This document shows positions 1 to 4,896 of a stretch of 5,077 nt of DNA, in pieces. The DNA lies in contig JADDPM010000143.1 of the NCBI GenBank assembly GCA_016781885.1, forward strand, positions 1-5,077. The letters are read 5' to 3'. Under the pieces are notes generated by a model. The model did not search any database. It was not told the DNA's origin and was given only the letters and a program-made list of their open reading frames with translations. The position numbers were made by a program, and so were the translations under genes. Origin of the DNA: Rubrobacter sp. (GTDB lineage: Bacteria > Actinomycetota > Rubrobacteria > Rubrobacterales > Rubrobacteraceae). Each line of letters starts with the position of its first letter. Within the stretch, counting starts at the first letter, position 1.

Positions 1-108
1 ATTCGTGCAATCGCCTTGTATCGTTGAAGTGAAAAGTTGCAGGCGTGCAGGACATGAGCAGCGCAGACGAGAGACCCCGGAGCTTGCAAGACGCTTCTGT
101 GAGTTTTC

Positions 109-282
109 GTGCGACGCCGGTACGATGCTCCTGTTTGCCTTCTATATGTAGCTGATGGGTTCAATGTCGAGGTATATTTATCGGGTGGAAATCGGGTTAA
201 GCACGAAGCCGTTTCCCGTGGGGAAGATGGGACGGAATCGGAAGAGCGAGAGATCGAGCTGAAGTGGTTCGTGCACTTGTAG
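109..282 (+). CDS. Possible small ORF, 57 aa, unrecognised
   Basis: A GTG-initiated frame of 57 codons ends in TAG 41 bases before the ATG of the hydrolase gene. I do not recognise the product. The translation starts basic (VRRRYDAPVC), passes through a beta-strand-like stretch (GFNVEVYLSGG), and ends in a Glu-rich segment closing with KWFVHL, so its composition is not absurd for a protein. Against it: there is no Shine-Dalgarno sequence before the GTG, the codons are not GC-rich at the third position as in the neighbouring genes, and another open frame overlaps the left half. It could be a genuine small gene, a decayed tail of a longer one (the frame is open back to 103), or noncoding leader sequence. 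I consider it unproven. Confidence 0.2.
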   Translation: MRRRYDAPVCLLYVADGFNVEVYLSGGNRVKHEAVSRGEDGTESEEREIELKWFVHL

Positions 283-310
283 GGTAATTGCATGGCAACT
301 TCGAGAACCA

Positions 311-316
311 AGAGGG
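311..316 (+). promoter_or_regulatory. Ribosome binding site deciding the hydrolase start
   Basis: AGAGGG lies 7 bases before ATG 324. This favours the internal ATG over the longer TTG-initiated frame beginning at 288. Confidence 0.7.
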
Positions 317-323
317 CAAGGTA

Positions 324-1154
324 ATGAACAGGCGAAGGATCACGGGGGCGGCGATACAGATGTCCTCGACGCCGGAGAAGGCGGAGAACTTTGAAACGGC
401 GGAGCGGCTTATTAAAGAAGCTGTCTCCAACGGGGCGGAGCTGGTGGCGCTGCCGGAGCTGTGGAGCTGTCACGGCCTGGAGGAGGTGTATCGGGAGAAC
501 GCCGAGTCCATCCCCGGACCCACGACCGAATTCCTCGGTGGGCTGGCGAACGAGTTGGGCGTGTGGGTACTCGGCGGGTCAATCCTGGAGGGTGATCCGG
601 GAGGCGCGGACCAGCTCTACAATACTTCGACGTTCTTCGAGCCTTCGGGGGAGATGGTCGCCAGCTACCGCAAGATCCACTTGTTTGACGTGAAGGCGCC
701 GGACAGAGAGTACGTCGAGAGCAGGACCATAGCGCCGGGACGTGAAGGCATCACCGCTAAGGCCGGCGTCGCTACTTTGGGCCTCTCGGTCTGCTACGAC
801 TTGCGCTTCCCGGAACTCTATCGTCTGCTGGCGCTCGGAGGAACCAAGATCCTGGCGGTCCCATCCGCGTTCACGCTTCAGACCGGCAAGGACCACTGGG
901 AACTTCTGCTTCGGGCGAGGGCGGTCGAGAACCAGGCCTACGTGCTCGCGCCCGCCCAGTGGGGCCAGAAGGCTGACGGGCGCTGGACGTATGGACGGTC
1001 CATGATCGCGGACCCCTGGGGTACTGTCCTCGCGCAGTGCCCCGACCGGGATGGATACGCCCTCGCCACGCTCGACCTCGACTACCTCGACCGCCTCCGC
1101 GCGGAGTTCCCGGCGCTGGCCAACCGTCGGCCCGAGACATACGAGGGGCTCTAG
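324..1154 (+). CDS. Carbon-nitrogen hydrolase, Nit1/Nit2-like amidase
   Basis: A cytosolic member of the nitrilase superfamily, 276 aa, the usual length for single-domain Nit proteins. The full Glu-Lys-Cys triad is visible: E45 in ALPELW, K117 in YRKIHLFDV, and C157 in SVCYDLRFPELYR. The CYDLRFPELYR box and the C-terminal DLDYLDRLRAEFP...RRPE pattern are typical of the Nit1/Nit2/omega-amidase branch, whose known members hydrolyse deaminated glutathione or 2-oxo-acid amides such as 2-oxoglutaramate. The exact substrate here cannot be read from sequence. I chose ATG 324 because AGAGGG (311-316) lies 7 bases upstream and the family normally begins just before the first strand (ITGAAIQMSS). The upstream in-frame TTG at 288 would add 12 atypical residues, and its only SD-like bases are 3 nt away. 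The TAG stop abuts the stop of the convergent permease gene. Family call is firm; substrate is open. Confidence 0.93.
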   Translation: MNRRRITGAAIQMSSTPEKAENFETAERLIKEAVSNGAELVALPELWSCHGLEEVYRENAESIPGPTTEFLGGLANELGVWVLGGSILEGDPGGADQLYNTSTFFEPSGEMVASYRKIHLFDVKAPDREYVESRTIAPGREGITAKAGVATLGLSVCYDLRFPELYRLLALGGTKILAVPSAFTLQTGKDHWELLLRARAVENQAYVLAPAQWGQKADGRWTYGRSMIADPWGTVLAQCPDRDGYALATLDLDYLDRLRAEFPALANRRPETYEGL

Positions 1155-2561
1155 CTACCCTGCCAGCAGGCCTACGAGAGCCAGAACCGCGACCGAGGCC
1201 GCGACCGGGGGGAGCGCGGCGCGGGCTACCTCACCCTCACGTCCCAGAAGGCCGACGGCGGTCGCGGCCAATACCATCCTCTGCGGAGCGATCATGCTCG
1301 CGTGGCTACCGGCAACGTTCTGTACCGCCGCTACCAGCGCCTCCGAATCTCCTAGACCACGCGCGGTCTCGACTTGCAAGGGCATGAACAGCGCCTTGGA
1401 CGCTGCGTTGGAGCCGGTGAGCGCCCCGCCTAGAGCCCCGACTACCGGGGCGACGGCCCCGTAAAGAGAACCAAATGCCGCCGCCCCCGTCGCCAGCGTC
1501 GCCGCCGCCCCACTAGTCGCCACGACCTGCCCGGCGAACACGAACGTCACTACCGCTCCCGCCGTCGGCAACCACTGCCAGAAGGTTCGCTGCGCCACCG
1601 GTCCTACCGACTCCTTCCCTAGTCTTAGCAAGGCCGCCGCGAAGATGGCGGAGAAGAGGAGGGGGAGGCCAGGTCCGCTAAAGACAGCTCCCAGCCCTTC
1701 TAAGGCCGTGCGGATCGGCTCTACGCCGTTTACCAGGGCGAGCAGCGCGAGCAGGAACCCGTAAGGGAGCAGCGCTCTGACCGGCGTCCGTCGTCTCGAC
1801 AAGCGCCGCCACCGCATTGCCAGAAAGGCCCCGGCCGCAGCGAGCCCGCCTATCGCCCCAGAGAGCTCGGGGACGAGGTAGAAGCTCGTCAGCAGGGTAC
1901 CCGCGCCCGCGACCAGCCCGAGGAAGACCGCCTCGAAGCCCCGGCGGCGCACACCGCCCCACCCTCCCGCGAGCGCCACGGCCGCGACACCGTAGACCGG
2001 GTAGAGGGGGAGGTTCAGGAGCGCGCTAAGGTCCGAGAGCTCCGCGAAGCTCAAAGATGCGAGGTCCGCCCCGATCACGGTCCCAACTCCCAGCGCCCCC
2101 CACGGAACTGCGCACTGTCCCCAGCTTGACAAGACCGCCGCCTTGATCGGCGAGAATCCGACCGCCAGCAGGATCGGAGCACTGATCACCATCGCCACCC
2201 CGAACCCGGTCACCGACTCGAAGAACGGCGCGGCCCCGACGACCACCACCAGCGCCAACGCCTCCCTCTCTGGCTCCAGCCGCCCGAGAAACCCCGAAAC
2301 CCGCCCGACAGCCCCGCCCTCCGACAAGAAGTTGTAGAGCAACAACCCCCCAAAGAGCACGTACAGCACCCTACCCGAAGTCCCGACCCCGCCCCAGAAC
2401 GCCCCGACGAGCCCTGAATCCTCCAACCCCGGATACAGAAGCGCCCCGGCAAGCGCCGCGCCAAGCGCCGCGACCCCCGACCACACAGCCGGCCACCGCA
2501 GCCCGACCAGCGCCACCCCCGCTGCCACAAACGGCGCCCCTGCTACCAGATACTCAAACAT
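1155..2561 (-). CDS. LctP-family (L-lactate permease) carboxylate transporter
   Basis: An integral membrane transporter of the lactate permease family (LctP, TC 2.A.14), 468 aa from ATG 2561, somewhat shorter than the roughly 530-560 aa of classic lactate permeases. Hydrophobic segments run from residue 4 to the C terminus, about twelve in all. Family landmarks: FFESVTGFG at 113-121, aligned with FLEGAAGFG of E. coli LldP; GQCAVPWGALGVG at 148-160; GGALTGSNAASKALF at 378-392; and NVAGSHASMIAP at 415-426. The first motif is the divergent Glu-Ser-Val-Thr version, so the substrate may be another short carboxylate rather than lactate. ATG 2561 puts the first membrane segment at the N terminus as in relatives. 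The alternative ATG at 2591 adds ten polar residues and would overlap the start codon of the divergent regulator. Neither start has a Shine-Dalgarno sequence; a -10-like TATCAT exactly 7 bases before ATG 2561 suggests leaderless translation. The divergent regulator is its likely controller. Confidence 0.9.
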   Translation of the reverse strand: MFEYLVAGAPFVAAGVALVGLRWPAVWSGVAALGAALAGALLYPGLEDSGLVGAFWGGVGTSGRVLYVLFGGLLLYNFLSEGGAVGRVSGFLGRLEPEREALALVVVVGAAPFFESVTGFGVAMVISAPILLAVGFSPIKAAVLSSWGQCAVPWGALGVGTVIGADLASLSFAELSDLSALLNLPLYPVYGVAAVALAGGWGGVRRRGFEAVFLGLVAGAGTLLTSFYLVPELSGAIGGLAAAGAFLAMRWRRLSRRRTPVRALLPYGFLLALLALVNGVEPIRTALEGLGAVFSGPGLPLLFSAIFAAALLRLGKESVGPVAQRTFWQWLPTAGAVVTFVFAGQVVATSGAAATLATGAAAFGSLYGAVAPVVGALGGALTGSNAASKALFMPLQVETARGLGDSEALVAAVQNVAGSHASMIAPQRMVLAATAVGLLGREGEVARAALPPVAASVAVLALVGLLAG

Positions 2562-2577
2562 ATCTACTATGATAGAT
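2562..2577. promoter_or_regulatory. Imperfect palindrome, likely operator and shared promoter
   Basis: The 28-bp gap between the divergent starts contains ATCTACTATGATAGAT, in which six of eight positions per arm are complementary (outer arms ATCTA/TAGAT perfect). It overlaps TATGAT on the plus strand (2568-2573) and TATCAT on the minus strand (2574-2569), each one base off the TATAAT consensus. This is the expected place for the adjacent XRE-cupin regulator to bind and for RNA polymerase to start in both directions. No good -35 is visible on either side. The palindrome is seen directly; the operator and promoter roles are inferred. Confidence 0.5.
2569..2574 (-). promoter_or_regulatory. -10-like TATCAT for leaderless permease mRNA
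   Basis: TATCAT on the minus strand is followed by 7 bases and then ATG 2561. Transcription would therefore start at, or within a base of, the A of the start codon, matching the leaderless arrangement common in actinobacteria. It also explains why the permease has no ribosome binding site. No -35 consensus is found 16-19 bases upstream. Confidence 0.45.
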
Positions 2578-2589
2578 TGATTTCTACCC

Positions 2590-3189
2590 ATGAGCGAGAA
2601 GAGCGCGAAAAACGAGTCCGCAGTAGGTTATGCGACTTCCGAGCAGTTCGGGCCGCGCATCCGGGGCTTGCGCCGCGAGCGGGGGCTGACGCTGGAGGAG
2701 TTAGCGGGAAGGTCCGGGGTAAGCCGGGCGATGATCTCCAAACTCGAGAGGGGCGAGAAGAACCCGACGCTCGTAGTCGCGGCGAAGGTCGCCGAGGGCC
2801 TCGGCATCACCCTGTCGCAGCTCATGGACACCGAGGAGCGGCGGGAGGTCGTCGTAGTTCCCCGTGAGAAGCGAATGGTCATGCGGGATCCCGAGACCGG
2901 CTTTGAGCGGCAGCTACTCTCTCCGTCGTTCGGGGGCAGAGGCGTGGAGTTTATCCGCAACGTCGTCCCGGAGGGTTCCACCTCCGGCGACTTTCCCCCG
3001 CACCGCCGGGGAGTAGAGGAGTATGTTGCCGTCGAGAACGGACGCTTGAGGGCCATTCTCGGAGGCGAGGAGTACCTGCTCGAAGCAGGGGACGGGCTGT
3101 ATTTTGAGGCCGATGTTACGCACCGGTTCGACAATGCCGGTAAGGGTCAGTGCAGCTACTACTTAGTTATCGTCTCGAAGGGAACGTAA
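2590..3189 (+). CDS. XRE-family regulator with C-terminal cupin sensor domain
   Basis: A 199-aa DNA-binding transcription regulator of the XRE-cupin type (the architecture of SutR and PuuR), usual length for the group. Residues about 22-79 form the five-helix XRE domain, with the helix-turn-helix LTLEELAGRSGVSRAMISKLERG at 33-55 split as helix 2 (TLEELAGRSG) and recognition helix (RAMISKLERG). A linker rich in Arg and Val leads to a single cupin barrel at about 110-197. Cupin motif 1 shows H138, E143/E144 and G151; motif 2 shows GDGLYFEADVTH with H178 and N182. These side chains can bind a metal or ligand, so the domain probably senses a small molecule. ATG 2590 is the only usable start: an in-frame TGA lies at 2578-2580 and no ATG, GTG or TTG follows before the HTH. 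It has no Shine-Dalgarno sequence. The divergent permease is the likely target, with autoregulation also likely. The effector is unknown. Confidence 0.93.
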   Translation: MSEKSAKNESAVGYATSEQFGPRIRGLRRERGLTLEELAGRSGVSRAMISKLERGEKNPTLVVAAKVAEGLGITLSQLMDTEERREVVVVPREKRMVMRDPETGFERQLLSPSFGGRGVEFIRNVVPEGSTSGDFPPHRRGVEEYVAVENGRLRAILGGEEYLLEAGDGLYFEADVTHRFDNAGKGQCSYYLVIVSKGT

Positions 3190-3196
3190 GCTCTTC

Positions 3197-3548
3197 TCAT
3201 TCAAACTCGTCGAAAAACTCCGTATCGAGTTCGTACACGGTACGCGGCACAAGCCCGAGACGTAATTCTTCGAACATGGACGCTAGCTTCTCAGCATTTA
3301 CCAGTTCGATGGGAGGAACACCATCGCGGTTAGCTTCCCGTCTTGCCTCTTCGGTGAAGGTGCTCGTCGTGATAAAGATCCCCTTATCCACGCGCCCCAT
3401 CATCGCGCCGCGGAAGTCACGAACCTGCAAAGAGCCCAAGGTTCTCAGCTACGGCTTCCCGCACTTCAGCGGGCGTTCCGGAGTCCCCGAGCCCTCCAAG
3501 GGCTGCTAGGACGGGGCCAAAGTAGCGAATGAATCGTGGTCCGGTCAC
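3197..3548 (-). pseudogene. Mrr-type restriction endonuclease remnant, middle deleted
   Basis: Two pieces of one Mrr-like gene lie in adjoining frames. The N-terminal piece starts at GTG 3548 and reads VTGPRFIRYFGPVLAALGG, followed by TPAEVREAVAENLGL, which is the winged-helix Mrr N-terminal domain; it hits TGA at 3417-3419 after 43 codons. The C-terminal piece, in another frame, runs from about 3427 to TGA 3197 and reads QVRDFRGAMMGRVDKGIFIT, followed by TFTEEARREA and PPIELVNAEKL, the end of the Mrr catalytic domain. Full-length relatives are about 300 aa, so roughly 180 residues between the pieces are missing, including the region holding the Asp and Gln-x-Lys of the PD-(D/E)XK active site. 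The join lies near 3427-3440, and a TAG at 3449-3451 blocks the second frame upstream. The remnant begins 8 bases after the pncB stop, suggesting the intact gene was once co-transcribed with pncB. An 80-codon TTG-start ORF covers the C-terminal piece but cannot be a nuclease. Confidence 0.8.
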
Positions 3549-3556
3549 AGGGGAGC

Positions 3557-4750
3557 CTAGAGCGCGTAATCCCCGGTTGCGAGTTGGGAGATGACCCGGT
3601 CGCGCAGGGCCGAGACGTTTAGCGGAGAGGCGTATGCCTCATCGAGGGGCTGAAGCAGGTCATTCGCGCCTGCGGGGATCGGGGAGGTCGTGGGCACGAC
3701 CCTGCGGGTGCCGTCTTCCAGGACGAGGAGACGTTTCTTGCCGCCGCGTTTGCCGCGTTTGGAGCGGTCCTCGCCGTTTACCTCCACGATGTCCAGGGAG
3801 TAGTCGATCATAGGGGCGGAGGCTATGGCGCCCCCCACCCCGTAGGCGTCGCAGACCGGGTTGAGGTGAAGGATGTACTCGACGTCTATCCCGCCGGAGG
3901 CGAAGATCTTGACGTGCTCGAAGCCGTTGCGGTCGAGCTCCCACCTCACCTCGCGCATGAGGTCCCTGAAGTCGCCGCGGCGGTTGCCCGGGGTGTCGAG
4001 ACGGACGGCGGAGATGGAGTCGGGGATGGCGCGGGCGGCGATGAGGGCGCCGAACTTCTCGTCGTCGAAGGTGTCTATTAGGATGGTGCGCGGGACGTCC
4101 TTCGGGACGGCCTCGTCAAAGGCCCTGGCCGTCTCGGCGGTCGAGCCCAGGATAAGGGCGAGGGCGTGGGGGATGGTGCCGGAGGCGGAGATGCCGAGGC
4201 GCTGGGCGGCGAGCTCGACGGCGACCCCGTCGCAGCCGCCGAGGTAGGCGGCGCGTTCGATCATGGGCGTGATTGAGGGGTGCATCCTCCTCGCCCCGAA
4301 GGAGATGACCGGCTTATCGCCTGCCGCGAGCCGGCACCGAGCCGCCCCGGTCGCTATCCCCGAGGCCTGGCACAGAAAACCCAGGATGGCCGTTTCGTGC
4401 TCGGCGAAGGCTCCATAGGGACCTTCGAGGGTGAGGATGGGCTCGTTGGGACGGCAGATCGTACCCTCCGGCACCGCCCGCGCCTCGACCTCGACCTTCT
4501 CCAGAAGCCCAGCTACCTCGTCTAACCCGGCGGCGACGAACCAATCGTCCTCGTTGGAGGTCTTGTACGCGACCTCCATGTGGACCGGGGTATTTTCGAG
4601 GTCGCGGGCGCGAAGGACCTCCATCGTGCGGTGGAAGTAGACGTCCGCGACCGCGGCGGCCCGGATCTCCGTCTCCGACGCGGTGTTAAACCGTGATAGG
4701 CCGTCTACTTCGGTGTCGCCTCTGGCTTCCCTCGCGCCTTCTCCGTGCAA
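3557..4750 (-). CDS. pncB: Nicotinate phosphoribosyltransferase
   Basis: Joins nicotinate and PRPP to give nicotinate mononucleotide, the first step of the Preiss-Handler NAD salvage pathway, in the cytosol. The 397-aa protein matches the archaeal-like group typified by the Thermoplasma acidophilum enzyme. Landmarks: FNTASETEI (21-29) and DVYFHRTM (36-43) at the N terminus; ETAILGFLCQASGI (119-132); the substrate loop SFGARRMHPSITPMIERAAY (150-169); GTIPHALALILG (191-202), whose H195 aligns with the autophosphorylated His of the family; LIDTFDDEKF (224-233); VRLDTPGNRRGDF (249-261); and KIFASGGID (281-289) in the phosphate-binding region. The TTG start is supported by GGAAGGG 7 bases upstream and an in-frame TAA at 4766-4768; the next Met is residue 43, inside the fold. 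The C-terminal tail has no cysteine after C300, unlike the Cys-containing tail I recall for the Thermoplasma enzyme. A decayed Mrr gene follows 8 bases downstream. Confidence 0.95.
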   Translation of the reverse strand: MHGEGAREARGDTEVDGLSRFNTASETEIRAAAVADVYFHRTMEVLRARDLENTPVHMEVAYKTSNEDDWFVAAGLDEVAGLLEKVEVEARAVPEGTICRPNEPILTLEGPYGAFAEHETAILGFLCQASGIATGAARCRLAAGDKPVISFGARRMHPSITPMIERAAYLGGCDGVAVELAAQRLGISASGTIPHALALILGSTAETARAFDEAVPKDVPRTILIDTFDDEKFGALIAARAIPDSISAVRLDTPGNRRGDFRDLMREVRWELDRNGFEHVKIFASGGIDVEYILHLNPVCDAYGVGGAIASAPMIDYSLDIVEVNGEDRSKRGKRGGKKRLLVLEDGTRRVVPTTSPIPAGANDLLQPLDEAYASPLNVSALRDRVISQLATGDYAL

Positions 4751-4757
4751 AACAGTG

Positions 4758-4764
4758 CCCTTCC
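4758..4764 (-). promoter_or_regulatory. Strong Shine-Dalgarno deciding the pncB TTG start
   Basis: GGAAGGG on the minus strand sits 7 bases before TTG 4750. With the in-frame stop at 4766-4768 it fixes the start of the nicotinate phosphoribosyltransferase. Confidence 0.75.
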
Positions 4765-4780
4765 GTTAGCTCTATTGGGA

Positions 4781-4817
4781 CATCATAGCTAATTAGTTCG
4801 CCAACACGGTTATGATG
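4781..4817. promoter_or_regulatory. Putative pncB promoter within a spaced inverted repeat
   Basis: On the minus strand TATGAT (4787-4782) is one base off the -10 consensus and would start RNA near 4775, giving a leader of about 25 bases that contains the Shine-Dalgarno sequence. No -35 consensus is seen. The same hexamer is part of CATCATA (4781-4787), which has a perfect inverted partner TATGATG (4811-4817) 23 bases away. One arm thus covers the -10 and the other lies just upstream of the -35 position, as an operator might. An 8-bp palindrome CTAATTAG (4789-4796) lies between the arms. All roles are inferred. Confidence 0.35.
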
Positions 4818-4836
4818 GCTCGCAAGACGGCCGGAT

Positions 4837-4850
4837 AGCGCGACCGCGCT
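4837..4850. other. GC-rich short hairpin downstream of the PAS gene
   Basis: AGCGCGACCGCGCT can fold into a 6-bp stem with a 2-base centre (or 5 bp with a 4-base loop). It lies 47 bases beyond the stop of the PAS-domain gene. There is no T run after it on the minus strand, so it is not a standard intrinsic terminator, though it could weakly terminate or protect the 3' end of that mRNA. Confidence 0.25.
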
Positions 4851-4896
4851 CCGTAACGCTTACTCGACCGAAGATGATCGCGACGCCAACTACCTC

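Larger units (their letters stand above)
1..323. other. Upstream stretch without a recognised gene
   Basis: This stretch before the carbon-nitrogen hydrolase gene has no ORF I can assign to a family. It is visibly richer in A and T than the genes that follow, especially around 141-180. It holds one weak small ORF (109-282, listed separately), a perfect 8-bp palindrome CTTGCAAG at 83-90, and a -10-like hexamer TATATT at 173-178 without a matching -35. A second open frame, positions 2 to 150, runs in from the left edge for 49 codons, but its Cys- and Arg-rich translation looks like chance. The stretch may contain the promoter of the downstream gene, but I cannot place it. Confidence 0.5.

Noticed and set aside
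54..155. Short ATG ORF of about 33 codons in the left-hand stretch
   Set aside because: No properly spaced ribosome binding site, Cys/Ser/Arg-rich translation, and it overlaps another equally weak frame.
288..323. TTG start extending the carbon-nitrogen hydrolase by 12 residues
   Set aside because: The SD-like AGGG is only 3 bases from it, the extra residues are not typical of the family, and ATG 324 has a well-spaced Shine-Dalgarno sequence.
197..430. 77-codon minus-strand ORF near the left edge
   Set aside because: Its first half is antisense to conserved hydrolase sequence, and the remainder has no recognisable features or ribosome binding site.
1051..1464. 137-codon plus-strand ORF spanning the end of the hydrolase and the end of the permease
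   Set aside because: It overlaps two well-supported genes, is rich in Arg, Ala, Thr and Pro, and resembles no family.
2589..2591. Upstream ATG for the permease, giving ten extra residues
   Set aside because: It would overlap the start codon of the divergent regulator, has no ribosome binding site, and adds a polar N terminus where the family starts directly with a membrane segment.
2628..3134. 168-codon minus-strand ORF opposite the regulator
   Set aside because: It is low-complexity Ser/Arg/Pro-rich sequence antisense to a clear XRE-cupin gene, the usual high-GC shadow.
3197..3439. 80-aa protein from a TTG start treated as a functional gene
   Set aside because: It is the C-terminal end of an Mrr catalytic domain lacking the active site, and the matching N-terminal end lies immediately upstream in another frame, so it is better explained as part of a pseudogene.
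4837..4850. Hairpin as an intrinsic terminator
   Set aside because: The stem is only 5-6 bp and no T run follows on the minus strand.
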